The position numbers were made by a program, and so were the translations under genes. Positions 35,614 to 44,893 of a stretch of DNA of 64,000 bases are shown piece after piece. Source of the DNA: JBBRDU01 sp038230335 (GTDB lineage Bacteria > Verrucomicrobiota > Verrucomicrobiia > Chthoniobacterales > UBA10450); assembly GCA_038230335.1 (NCBI GenBank), contig JBBRNL010000007.1, forward strand, positions 1 to 64,000, in the 5' to 3' direction. A model generated the notes under the pieces. The model was not told the origin of the DNA. It did not search any database and saw only the letters and a list, made by a program, of their open reading frames with translations. The stretch's first letter is position 1, and every line of letters starts with the position of its first letter.

Positions 35614-36338
35614 TCAACGAGGAGCTACAGGACAGCGCGGCTCTTTATGTCCTCGGTTCGCTAGATGCAACCGAGAGGGCGGCATTTGAAGTATCCCTCC
35701 GGGGGAATGCGGAGTTGCGCACTCTCGTGGCCGAATTGCGCGAAGCGGCCGGCGCCATCGCCCTGGCGGCCCCTGACCACGCGCCGCCCGCTTCCTTAAA
35801 GCAAAAGGTTCTGCGCGACATTGCAAAAGAGAAGTCTGGCGACCTAACGAATGTGGGGAACCGACCTGGAGGTTTGAGCACGGCCTGGCCCTGGGCGATC
35901 GCGGCCATGTTCCTCTTATTTTCGGGATTTCTTTTTTATGACCGCGCGCAATTGCGCCGGGAAATCGCGCAGGTTCGAGACAGGGACTCTCTCATGCAGG
36001 CGAATCTGGTCGCTTTGGCGCCGGCCAATGGTGCCCCCGCTACAGCCAAGGCAACAGTGGCGTGGGAAGCGGATCGTCAAACGGGTGTGATCAAGATCAC
36101 GGGCCTGCCCGCGGCTGGCACGGGAAAGGATTACCAACTCTGGGCGGTCGACGCGGATCACAAGGACCCGGTCAGCGCCGGCCTTGTCCATATCGATGCC
36201 AATGGCGTCGCGCAAGTGCGGTTCAAGCCGATCGCGGAAGCCCGTCACGTGAAGGCGTTCGCCATCAGCCTTGAACGTGAAGGCGGCGTGCCCAAGGCGG
36301 AAGGCCCGATCCTTTTGGTCGGAAGCACAACCGGTTAG
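35610..36338 (+). CDS. RskA-like membrane anti-sigma factor
   Basis: 242 aa. The cytoplasmic N-terminal sigma-binding part (EELQDSAALYVLGSLDATERAAFE) is followed by one membrane helix (about residues 93-110) and an extracytoplasmic RskA domain with WEADRQTGVIKITGLPAAGTGKDYQLWAVD (in segments) and AFAISLEREGG. A strong ribosome site (AAGGAGA, 6 nt before the ATG) lies inside the sigma gene. It holds the sigma factor inactive until regulated proteolysis releases it. Confidence 0.92.
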   Translation: MINEELQDSAALYVLGSLDATERAAFEVSLRGNAELRTLVAELREAAGAIALAAPDHAPPASLKQKVLRDIAKEKSGDLTNVGNRPGGLSTAWPWAIAAMFLLFSGFLFYDRAQLRREIAQVRDRDSLMQANLVALAPANGAPATAKATVAWEADRQTGVIKITGLPAAGTGKDYQLWAVDADHKDPVSAGLVHIDANGVAQVRFKPIAEARHVKAFAISLEREGGVPKAEGPILLVGSTTG

Positions 36339-36394
36339 GCAACCCAATCCACGGCGAAAACAAAACGCTGGAGCCGCTTCGCTCTGCGCAGCGC

Positions 36395-38545
36395 TTATTT
36401 CTTCGATTTCGCCGCCACATCCATATAGAACTGGGCGAAGAGGAATGAGTAGATATCGGCCGATTGTTTAATTCGTTCGCTCAAGGCCGTGCCGAGACCA
36501 TGTCCGGCACTCGTGCTCGTGCGCAACAAGATCGGGTTACCCGATTTATTCGCTTCGTCGAGACGCGCCACCATCTTGCGCGAGTGATATGGCGCGACGC
36601 GGCCGTCGTTCGCTCCGGTCAACATCAAAACGGAGGGATAATCCGTCCCGTCGACCACGTGATGATAAGGCGAGTATGCGTATAAGGCCTTGAATTGATC
36701 TGGATCTTTGACGCTGCCGAACTCGGTCACGTTAAAAGCTCCATTCGGGGCGAGTTCCACTCGAAGCATATCGTAGAGGCCGACCGAGGAAACGACCGCG
36801 TGCATCAAGTCCGGGTGTTGCGTGATCATCGCGCCCATGAGGAGCCCCCCATTGCTTCCGCCCTGCACGGCCAGCTTATCCTGACGTGTGTAGTTTTGTT
36901 TTGCCAGATATTCACCAGCCGCGGCGAAATCGTCGAACACGTTTTGTTTTTTCGTGAGGTTCCCGGCCTTGTGCCACTCCTCTCCGAATTCGCCGCCTCC
37001 GCGAATGTTGGCTACGACATAAATCCCGCCACGATCGAACCAGAGTCGGCGTGTGAAATCGAAATTCGGCTGCATGCTGATGCCGTAGCCGCCGTAGCCG
37101 TAAAGGATCGTCGGATTAGTGCCATCTTGTTTCGTTCCTTTGCGACGAACAATATTGAGCGGAATCCTGGTGCCATCCTTGGAAGTGGCGAATTCCCGCG
37201 TCACCTCGATGTCGGCAAATGACACTGGCGAGTTACTGACCAGCGCTGTCTTCACCGCGTCGGACTTTCCGGCAACGATACGAAACCACGCGGCCGGCTC
37301 GGTATAGCTGACGTCACGAAATAGCACTGAGCTTTCCTCCAGCGGTTCCATTTCCGACACGGCGGAGATTTTTGGGATGGGAATGATGGTCTCGCCTTTC
37401 CCATCAAGCCCGAAGCGCCTGATTTGTGAGGGGCCGCCGAGCAGGTCGCCAATATAAAGGGCGTTCGCGGTCGGAACGATTGCCTGAATCACAGCCTCGC
37501 CCGTCGGGACGATCAACGTCGCTTTGGCTAATTCCGGTGCCTCAAGAGGCAGCCGCAAAATCTTGCCGCGTGGGGCATCGGCACGGGAGAGGAGATAAAG
37601 GGCATCATCTCGTCCGAGATGGGCCACTTTGACCTGATCGCTGAATTGCGTGATCTGCTTCCACTGTCCGTCGGGACCGAGGAGGTAATGCGCGAAATCC
37701 CCGCCGTCGCCATTCGCCACTTTCGCCAGGACATATTTGCCGTCGTGTGAAGCCTCCAGCGCCACCTCGGCGATGCGCGGAAATTCTTTTCCGATCGAAT
37801 AGACGTCCGCCGTATCGGCCGTCCCGAGCTTATGGAAATAGACCTGTTGATAGAAATTCAGGTCGGCGTCTGGCCTCTCGCCTTTGCGCGGAAAGCGCGT
37901 GTAGTAAACGCCCGTGCCATCGGCATTCCATGCCGCGCTCCCTCCGGCCGTCGGGAATTGCACATGCGCGATCGTGTCCGGGAGCGCCTTGCCCGTGGCC
38001 GTCTCGTAGAAGTGCAGGGTTCCATCTTCGCTGCCGCCTTGTGAAATAGAGATAGCGACATATTTGCCATCGCGCGACGGCACGTACCAATCGATCGCAG
38101 TCGTGCCTTTCGCGTCGAGGGCGTTGGGGTCGAGCACCATCTTCTCCGACTTCACATCATCAGCCGATTTGAGCGTGACGAGCATGAGTTGCTGCTTAGG
38201 GGGCTGAAATTTCATGGCGAACAAGACTCCCGGGGTCGCCGTCAGATTGGAGTAACTCGGCGATGTCTTCGCGTACCAGTCGGCCAGCTGTTTCTCGACC
38301 GCGGCTCGCTCTGGAAGTTTGTCGAGATAGCTCCGGGTCCGCTCATTCTGTTTGTCCGACCATGCCTTGACCGCTGGATCGTCATCTTTTTCCAGCCATT
38401 GATAGGGATCCTCGACCGGTGTGCCCTGATATTGATCGGTCATGGGCTTCTTGGCCGTCTGGAAATCGGCGTCCGCCGCGGGCGCTTCGTGCAGGAAACC
38501 AGTCAGAAGTATGAATAGAACAATCGCAGGAAAGATGATTTTCAT
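36395..38545 (-). CDS. Secreted prolyl oligopeptidase (family S9A)
   Basis: 716 aa from ATG 38545; a TTG 12 codons upstream is less likely. Signal peptide (IIFPAIVLFILLTGFLHEAPA). Beta-propeller domain, then alpha/beta-hydrolase domain with the serine in GGSNGGLL, aspartate in TGANDGRV and histidine in STSAGHGLG. The S9A marks PVEDPYQWLE near the N-terminus and YGYGGYG are also present. It cleaves short peptides after proline, probably in the periplasm. It lies in the same orientation as another S9 peptidase and an amidohydrolase. Confidence 0.95.
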   Translation of the reverse strand: MKIIFPAIVLFILLTGFLHEAPAADADFQTAKKPMTDQYQGTPVEDPYQWLEKDDDPAVKAWSDKQNERTRSYLDKLPERAAVEKQLADWYAKTSPSYSNLTATPGVLFAMKFQPPKQQLMLVTLKSADDVKSEKMVLDPNALDAKGTTAIDWYVPSRDGKYVAISISQGGSEDGTLHFYETATGKALPDTIAHVQFPTAGGSAAWNADGTGVYYTRFPRKGERPDADLNFYQQVYFHKLGTADTADVYSIGKEFPRIAEVALEASHDGKYVLAKVANGDGGDFAHYLLGPDGQWKQITQFSDQVKVAHLGRDDALYLLSRADAPRGKILRLPLEAPELAKATLIVPTGEAVIQAIVPTANALYIGDLLGGPSQIRRFGLDGKGETIIPIPKISAVSEMEPLEESSVLFRDVSYTEPAAWFRIVAGKSDAVKTALVSNSPVSFADIEVTREFATSKDGTRIPLNIVRRKGTKQDGTNPTILYGYGGYGISMQPNFDFTRRLWFDRGGIYVVANIRGGGEFGEEWHKAGNLTKKQNVFDDFAAAGEYLAKQNYTRQDKLAVQGGSNGGLLMGAMITQHPDLMHAVVSSVGLYDMLRVELAPNGAFNVTEFGSVKDPDQFKALYAYSPYHHVVDGTDYPSVLMLTGANDGRVAPYHSRKMVARLDEANKSGNPILLRTSTSAGHGLGTALSERIKQSADIYSFLFAQFYMDVAAKSKK

Positions 38546-38642
38546 CGCTGGTAAAGAAGGCGATATACGGCGCCTATTCAACTAATTCAGGAGATCCGCT
38601 TACTCAACAGGATGTCTCTTGGAGCGCGGACAAGCTCCCGCG

Positions 38643-38768
38643 TGTCATCCTGAGCCAGCGCAGACGGCGAAGGATCCCGCCGACAGCGCGAGCGTCACAC
38701 AATGAACACAGCTGTGATGATCAGCGTGAATGAGAGATCCCTCCCCGTCTGCGCGGGCCGGGATGGCA
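38643..38768. repeat. Dispersed inverted-repeat element, full copy C
   Basis: Begins TGTCATCCTGAGCCAGCGCA (identical over its first 20 bp to copy B), continues through GGCGAAGGATCCC, and closes with GAGATCCCTCC...CCGGGATGGCA, a slightly decayed right arm (TGGCA for TGACA). It occupies the gap between the two S9 peptidase genes and encodes nothing. Confidence 0.72.
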
Positions 38769-38869
38769 AGCACGCTATGACGATGGTGATACCCGGTCCT
38801 CCCGCGAGTCTGTCCAGTGTCTCTCGAAGCCCGCAGGCGAGACTCGAGAAACCTCAGCGCTCAAGATCA

Positions 38870-40912
38870 CTACAACGCCGCGCGCGGAATCCATTTCGCA
38901 TACCACTCGAGGTAGCGCTTGTTCCGATCGATCAGGTAGCTCGGCTTCTTTAGGCCGTGAAATTGACCGGGATAAATAATGAGTTGAGTCGGCACGCCCT
39001 CGCTGCGCAGGGCCTGGTACATTTGTTCGGAGTTGAGGAGCGGGACATTGAAATCACGTTCCCCGCAAAGAAACAGAGTCGGTGTCTTGATGCGATCAGC
39101 GTGCAGGAACGGATAGGAAAGGCGCGTGTAAACATCAGCGTTTTTCCATGGCACGCCGAGTTCATTCTCGTAATCGAGGATATATTGATCAGTTCCGTAG
39201 CCGGCCAGAACGTTGGAGATAGAGGCGCCGCTCGTCGCTGCCTTGAACCGGGTCGTGCTGGCGATGAGGTAATTGGTAGAAATGCCGCCATAACTCCAGC
39301 CGCCCACGCCGAGACGGTCAGGATCAGCGATACCGCGCGCGACCGCGTCGTCCACCGCGGCCAGGTCATCTTCCACGTCGACGTGTCCCCAATCAGCGTA
39401 GATGCCCATGGCGAACTTCTCACCGCGACCGGTCGAACCGCGCGGGTTTGGCTGGATCACGGCGTAACCGTTGGCGGCGAAAATCTGCGCATCGAAGTTA
39501 AAGGCGGAGGCGTACTGGGACTGCGGGCCGCCGTGCGGACGAAGCAAAGCTGGGTATTTTTTGGAACCGGGCGAATCGGCCGGGCGCACGATGAAACCGT
39601 GGACCTCGGTTCCATCTTTGCTTTTGAACTTCGTCTCCTCGACCGGGGCGATCCTGATTTGCTTTAAGAACGCATCATTTTGTTTGGTCACGTTGCGCAG
39701 ATCGGAGTGATCGAGCGCGAAGATTTCGTAAGGTTTATCTACCGTGCTGGCCCGCACGATGACGTTGCCACCAGGGCTGACGTCGTAGGCCGTGACGGAA
39801 CGCCGCCCGCTCGTGACAGGTTCAGGGGCGCCTTCCGCCACGGGAAAACGCACCAGGTTTTGCGCGCCATCATCCTCAACCACGGCGAAGATTGCTTTGC
39901 CGTCCGGAGACCAATGCGGCTGCGTGACATTCCGGTCGAGATTTGAAGTTAGAATCTTTGCTTCACCGCCGGCGGCCGGAATGAACGCAAGAGAATGAAC
40001 GGCATACTCAATTTTCTTCGGATCGCCGCCGTGGATATAGGCGATCCATTTTCCGTCCGGGCTCCAGGCTGGTGCGCTTTCCCAATCCGGTTGAGGATCT
40101 GCTTCTGGCGAGGTCGTGATCTGCCGTTCTTTGGCGCCTATTTGCGCCCCAATCACATAGACATCCCAGTTCTCCGACCGATCCGGGTCGTTTCCACGCC
40201 TGGTCACGAAAGCGATTTCTTTTCCATCGGGCGACCAGGCCGGGAGGAGGTCGTCGTGCCGCCCGCCCGTTAATGGTTCCATCTTTCGACTCGTTAGGTC
40301 GAACAATTGAAGGTGAGAGTAGCGATCTGTGATGTAACCATCGATGTCCTTCTTAAAATGAATCCGATCGATCACGATGGGTGGGACGGTCTTTTTGTCC
40401 TTCTCCTTCTTTTCCGGCTCCCGTGGGTCAGGATCGTGCATCACCAGCGCGATCCTCCGGGCGTCGGGCGACCACGCGAAGTCGTCGATCGTCCCTTTCG
40501 AATCGGTTACCTTCTCGGCTTCCCCGCCGTTCACCGGCAGAACCCACAGTTGATCGATTTCGTTCTCGTCCTCACGGCCGGACAGGAACGCGATCCATTT
40601 GCCGTCCGGACTCCAGCGCGGGTGCGATGCACCTTTGCTGCCATTGGTGAGGGCATGATTCTCGGATCCATCCCACTTCGCGACCCACAGGTTGCCCGCC
40701 AATTTGTCCTTTTCCGTATCCACCGTCTTCACAACGTACACGACGAATTTTCCATCGGATGAAATGTTCGGCTCATCGACGTCGCGCAAACTGTTATAGT
40801 CTTCCGGCTTGAGGAGGCGTGGTTCCCCCGAAGTCGGCGAAGAGACGTTTTGGGCGAGCAGAACTGTGTGAAGGATAAGGAACGAAGCGGCTACGAACAG
40901 GATGTTTTTCAT
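38870..40912 (-). CDS. Secreted S9C-type peptidase (acylaminoacyl/dipeptidyl peptidase-like)
   Basis: 680 aa from ATG 40912 (MKNILFVAASFLILHTVLLAQ), a clear signal peptide. A TolB-like propeller with repeated SPDGKWIAF-type blades is followed by the catalytic domain: RPHGGPQSQYA, Ser in GGWSYGGIS, Asp in LCGERDFNVP and His in YPGQFHGL. Belongs to the S9C/acylpeptide hydrolase type, which removes N-terminal acylated or dipeptide units. Preceded by a half copy of the dispersed repeat. Confidence 0.93.
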   Translation of the reverse strand: MKNILFVAASFLILHTVLLAQNVSSPTSGEPRLLKPEDYNSLRDVDEPNISSDGKFVVYVVKTVDTEKDKLAGNLWVAKWDGSENHALTNGSKGASHPRWSPDGKWIAFLSGREDENEIDQLWVLPVNGGEAEKVTDSKGTIDDFAWSPDARRIALVMHDPDPREPEKKEKDKKTVPPIVIDRIHFKKDIDGYITDRYSHLQLFDLTSRKMEPLTGGRHDDLLPAWSPDGKEIAFVTRRGNDPDRSENWDVYVIGAQIGAKERQITTSPEADPQPDWESAPAWSPDGKWIAYIHGGDPKKIEYAVHSLAFIPAAGGEAKILTSNLDRNVTQPHWSPDGKAIFAVVEDDGAQNLVRFPVAEGAPEPVTSGRRSVTAYDVSPGGNVIVRASTVDKPYEIFALDHSDLRNVTKQNDAFLKQIRIAPVEETKFKSKDGTEVHGFIVRPADSPGSKKYPALLRPHGGPQSQYASAFNFDAQIFAANGYAVIQPNPRGSTGRGEKFAMGIYADWGHVDVEDDLAAVDDAVARGIADPDRLGVGGWSYGGISTNYLIASTTRFKAATSGASISNVLAGYGTDQYILDYENELGVPWKNADVYTRLSYPFLHADRIKTPTLFLCGERDFNVPLLNSEQMYQALRSEGVPTQLIIYPGQFHGLKKPSYLIDRNKRYLEWYAKWIPRAAL

Positions 40913-40942
40913 GGCGGTGGTTGAACTAAAAAGTGAAAAACA

Positions 40943-40970
40943 AGATTTCCCGACTGCGTTCGGAATGACA
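40943..40970. repeat. Half copy of the dispersed repeat (right arm)
   Basis: AGATTTCCCGACTGCG followed by TTCGGAATGACA matches the right arm of the repeat family with a few changes. It ends 58 bp before the S9C start codon, in the 5' region of that gene, without a matching left arm. Confidence 0.5.
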
Positions 40971-41113
40971 AGATGCGACCTCGAAGCCGGCACGTTCGGT
41001 TCATCTGAGTTACGATTCCATTTATATGAAGGAGATTCGCGCCGCGCACGAGCACACGGAATCCTACGCTACCGTCGGGAAGATCGTGCTTACCTTCAGC
41101 TGAACGCGAGCGT

Positions 41114-42532
41114 TTACTTTAGGATGCCGTCAGCAGGGTAGATCACTCCATTTTTCACGACGGTCTGAATGTCGGAGGCATGAGCGATGTCCTCCACCGG
41201 ATTCGTATTCAAAACCACCAGGTCGGCGAGTTTACCCGGTTCGATGGCGCCGACTTGGGGATCCGATGACGTGGCGCGGACGGCCGAGCCGGGCGTCCCA
41301 AGGAACTTCGCTGCGTTCGCGGTGGCGCATTGCAGGATCTGCATGGACGTGAGACCCGCCTCCTTCATCAACTGAAATTCCCGGAACAAAGCCGGGCCGT
41401 GAATGGTGCCGATGTTCCCGGCATCCGTGCCGGCGGCGATGATGACGCCGGCGTCTTCGAGCGTCTTGAGATTCTTCAACGCGACATCGTAAGTGTGTTT
41501 GATCCGCTCAAGGCTGGCGTTCGGGTCGGCCAGCGCCGCTTTGATCCGATCCGGCACTTCCTCGGGTTTCAACTTTGTGACGTCCAGCGAAGCGATGACT
41601 TCCGGATTGCCCCATTTTTTTTCCTCTGGTGTCAGATTCAATTTGTTCGCAAAGGTGCGTCCGTAGCGTTCAAAGACAACAAGAGTCGGGGTGAGGATGG
41701 TGTGGTGTTCCTTCAGGAGTTGGACGAAGCGCTCGTCCACCGGCCGGTCGGTGACGCTGTGCACCAGGACATCGGCGCCTTCTTCGACGGCCGCACGCGC
41801 TGTTTCGAGTTCCGTCGCGTGTACCGCCACACGAAGTTTATGAGCATGACTCTCCTCGACCGTCGCCCGGACGGTGGGGCGAAAGCTGTCCACCGGATGA
41901 TCCTGGTCGACGATGTACCAGATCTTTATGAAGTCGGGATTTTGCGGAGCCAATTTGCGCACGAATTCCCGGGCCTGTTCGGGACCGTCAATCTTCACAA
42001 TGGGCGGATCGCCCAAATCCAATTGGGGTCGGGAAACACTCGAGATGAGGGGACCGGCCACGGCGACACGCGGCGCCTTCTCCGCCGCCGCTGCCATCTT
42101 GCGCACCTCAAAATTCCAGAGGGGGCCGCCTACGTCGACGACACTGGTAATGCCGCAGCGCAGATAACGGGCGAACACATCGTTCACGTGGGACTTGACC
42201 CAGGCCACTTCGTCGCGGTAGGGGCGGACCTTGTTCAGATCGACTACATCGGGCCGGGTGAAGAGATCGCCCGATTGAAAGAAGTGGACGTGTGTATCGA
42301 TGTATCCGGGCAGGATGAATTTGTCTTTACAGTCGATCACGCGCGCGCCATCCGGCGCTTTGGATGTTCCGGCGCTGGTGATGTGATCTCCCTCGAAGAC
42401 GACCGTCGCGTTTTCGAGAATCTGAGATTTACCCGGATCAATGATCGTTGCGCCGACCAGGGCGGTGATTTCAGCGTGAATAGACAGGGCAGAGGCGAGG
42501 AGTGCGGCCGCCGCGAGCGTCGTTAGTCTCAT
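41114..42532 (-). CDS. Secreted metal-dependent amidohydrolase (imidazolonepropionase/prolidase-like)
   Basis: 472 aa with a signal peptide (LTTLAAAALLASALSIHAE). Metal-binding motifs of the amidohydrolase superfamily are present: DTHVHFF, a later VHATE and VHSVTD, and the Asp in AAGTDAGN. The C-terminal strand LADLVVLNTNPVED completes the composite domain. Secreted relatives hydrolyse Xaa-Pro or cyclic dipeptides. Next to S9 peptidases it may act in the same peptide-scavenging system; substrate unproven. Confidence 0.88.
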   Translation of the reverse strand: MRLTTLAAAALLASALSIHAEITALVGATIIDPGKSQILENATVVFEGDHITSAGTSKAPDGARVIDCKDKFILPGYIDTHVHFFQSGDLFTRPDVVDLNKVRPYRDEVAWVKSHVNDVFARYLRCGITSVVDVGGPLWNFEVRKMAAAAEKAPRVAVAGPLISSVSRPQLDLGDPPIVKIDGPEQAREFVRKLAPQNPDFIKIWYIVDQDHPVDSFRPTVRATVEESHAHKLRVAVHATELETARAAVEEGADVLVHSVTDRPVDERFVQLLKEHHTILTPTLVVFERYGRTFANKLNLTPEEKKWGNPEVIASLDVTKLKPEEVPDRIKAALADPNASLERIKHTYDVALKNLKTLEDAGVIIAAGTDAGNIGTIHGPALFREFQLMKEAGLTSMQILQCATANAAKFLGTPGSAVRATSSDPQVGAIEPGKLADLVVLNTNPVEDIAHASDIQTVVKNGVIYPADGILK

Positions 42533-42537
42533 GAGGA

Positions 42538-42566
42538 GAGATTCTTGCAGTTCGCCCGGAATGACA
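42538..42566. repeat. Half copy of the dispersed repeat (right arm) at the amidohydrolase start
   Basis: GAGATTCTTGCAGTTCGCCC followed by GGAATGACA resembles the right arm of the family. It begins only 5 bp upstream of the start codon at 42532, so it would form most of the 5' leader. Confidence 0.45.
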
Positions 42567-42725
42567 AGAAGGACATTGCGGGTGGAGATGGAACGCGATC
42601 TCCGCGCGCGTTGTCAAAAAGATAGCGCCGTGGGGACTTAAAATGAACGGCTGCGCCGTTGTGATTTTAACATCGCCCTCGGAGAGGCCGATCCACCTCG
42701 CGTCCCCTCCACTCCGCTTACATTT

Positions 42726-44735
42726 CTAGGTCGCGGTGATGGCTGCGCGCATTTTAGCGAAACCGCTCCTGGCGTTCGCCTCGGTCACTGGAGCAGCCAG
42801 GATTTTTTCCAGATCCATTCGTTCGACGTGCTCCGGGGCGAGCTCTTTAATGAAGGAGCTGGGCTGGCAGGAGACGGCGCTTCCGAATTTCATGCGGTTG
42901 CGGCAATGGGTCAGAGTGAGTGATCGCATGGCCCGGGTGATGGCCACGTAGAGAAGCCGGCGTTCTTCGTCCAAATTGCCTTCGGTTTTCGATCGATCGT
43001 GCGGCAAAATCCCCTCTTCAAGACCAGCCACGTAAACGGATCGAAACTCGAGGCCCTTCGCCGCGTGCATCGTGATCAAGATGACGCCGCGCTTCTTCTC
43101 GATGTCGTCCTCTTTGTCTTCCTCGCGCTCCTGGTCCAAGACCACTTCATCGAGAAATCCGCGGAGTCCCTTGGTCGAACGAAGATTGAACTGAGTGAGA
43201 TCATGCAGGACATCCTGCACATTCCCTTCGCGCGCCATCGCCTCGTCGGCTGATTTACAATGGCGACGCAGGTCAGGGGCATAGCCGATTTCGTCCAAGA
43301 GTTCCGCCATCAACCGCGCGGGATCAGCCGCCGGTGGCGTCAGTTTGTTTTGATAACTTGTAATTAAATCAACGAAGGCACCAACACTGGCGGCGGTGCG
43401 CGAGCTGAATTCCTGCAATACCTCGCTTGATCGGAGGGACTCCCACAGGGTTGAGCGATGCTTCACACTCCAACCAAGAGCTGATTCAACGGTGGCGGCG
43501 CTAATTCCCCGCGCTGGCGTGTTGATGATGCGCAAGATGCTCGCGTCGTCCCTCGGATTCACCAGCGCGATCATGTAAGCGAGGAGGTCCTTGACCTCGC
43601 GGCGATCAAAGAAACTTTTTCCGCCGACGATGCGATAGGGAATTTGCAGCCGGCGCAGATTCTCCTCGAGCAGGCGCGATTGTGCGTTCATGCGAAAGAG
43701 GACGGCGAAGCTTTCCCAAGCGTCGCCTTCGCGGAAATTGCGCTTCTGAATTTCCTCGGCGATGAAGCGCGCCTCGTCCCGGTCCGTCGGACAGGCGATC
43801 AGCCGGATGGGTTCGCCGCCTTCCTGCGCGCTCCACAGTTTCTTGGGGCGGCGCCGTGGATTATTTTTGATGAGCGAGTTAGCCGTGTGAAGAATGGCGC
43901 TCGTGCTGCGATAGTTCTGTTCCAGCGTGACCACATGCGGATTGGCAAAGTGCCGCTCGAATTGGAGGATGTTCGACACTTCCGCTCCGCGCCATCCGTA
44001 GATCGATTGATCATCGTCTCCCACGACGGCTACATTGCGGCGCTCGTCGGTTAGAAGAGTGACCAACTCCATTTGCAGGAGATTGGTGTCCTGAAATTCG
44101 TCGACCATGAGATAGCGGAACCGTTCGCGCCAACGCTTCCGGACATCCGGGTGCTCACGCAACAGGCGGACGGCTAAAAGAAGGAGATCATCGAAATCGA
44201 CGGCGTTGACCCGCTTGAGCTCTGCGTCGTAGCGAAGAAAGACTTCGCTCATGAGCGATTCGTCGGCCGACGCCGGTAGACTCGCGTTTTTCGCCCGGCT
44301 AATCAGGGCTTTCGCCACATTCGGATCCAGTTTTTCATCTTTAGCCGCAGTGCGGGTGATGACCTTTTTAATGATCCCAAGCTGATCGCCTTCGTCATAA
44401 ATACTGAAGTTGTTTTTGTAACCGAGTCGATCGATGCCGGTGCGCAGAATGCGCAGGCAAAGAGAGTGAAAGGTGGACATGGTCACCTGTTTTGCCTCGG
44501 CCGGAGAAATCATCCGGGCAAGTCGCTCGCGCATTTCAGTGGCGGCCTTATTTGTGAAAGTCACCGCCAGAATGGCGGAAGCTTCAACGCCCTGGGCGAT
44601 CAGATAAGCGACGCGGGCCGTGATGACTCGTGTCTTGCCTGTCCCGGCGCCGGCCAGAATTAAAAGAGGACCCTCCGTGACGGTGACGGCGGCGCGTTGC
44701 GCTTCGTTCAGATCAAAAAGTCGAAATCGCGCCAT
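42726..44735 (-). CDS. UvrD/Rep-family DNA helicase (PcrA-like)
   Basis: 669 aa from ATG 44735 (MARFRLFDLNEAQRAAV); the longer upstream frame is Arg-rich noise. Superfamily 1 motifs are complete: Q-motif LNEAQ, Walker A LAGAGTGKT (about 27-35), Ia VTFTNKAATEMRER, DEFQDTN (II), GDDDQSIYGWRGA (III), LEQNYRST (IV), TMHAAKGLEF (V) and VAITRAMRSL (VI). UvrD/Rep helicases unwind DNA 3'-5' in nucleotide-excision and mismatch repair and at forks. It is divergent from the next S9 peptidase. Confidence 0.95.
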   Translation of the reverse strand: MARFRLFDLNEAQRAAVTVTEGPLLILAGAGTGKTRVITARVAYLIAQGVEASAILAVTFTNKAATEMRERLARMISPAEAKQVTMSTFHSLCLRILRTGIDRLGYKNNFSIYDEGDQLGIIKKVITRTAAKDEKLDPNVAKALISRAKNASLPASADESLMSEVFLRYDAELKRVNAVDFDDLLLLAVRLLREHPDVRKRWRERFRYLMVDEFQDTNLLQMELVTLLTDERRNVAVVGDDDQSIYGWRGAEVSNILQFERHFANPHVVTLEQNYRSTSAILHTANSLIKNNPRRRPKKLWSAQEGGEPIRLIACPTDRDEARFIAEEIQKRNFREGDAWESFAVLFRMNAQSRLLEENLRRLQIPYRIVGGKSFFDRREVKDLLAYMIALVNPRDDASILRIINTPARGISAATVESALGWSVKHRSTLWESLRSSEVLQEFSSRTAASVGAFVDLITSYQNKLTPPAADPARLMAELLDEIGYAPDLRRHCKSADEAMAREGNVQDVLHDLTQFNLRSTKGLRGFLDEVVLDQEREEDKEDDIEKKRGVILITMHAAKGLEFRSVYVAGLEEGILPHDRSKTEGNLDEERRLLYVAITRAMRSLTLTHCRNRMKFGSAVSCQPSSFIKELAPEHVERMDLEKILAAPVTEANARSGFAKMRAAITAT

Positions 44736-44893
44736 ACGAAGGCGCGTAGTTTCCGGCGGTTTGCTTAAATTGCGAGGTGCTTTTGCGCACAGGAACGGAC
44801 GGACACGGCCGGCCGAGCGGTGTCGCGGCGTGAGAGTGGTTGCGCGCGAAGGACTTCGGCGGGAGCTTTCGCATTCAGCGAGGGATTTCACAC

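Noticed and set aside
41026..41103. 25-codon plus-strand frame (MKEIRAAHEHTESYATVGKI...)
   Set aside because: No ribosome site, and it lies in the gap between the S9C and amidohydrolase genes without other support; probably chance.
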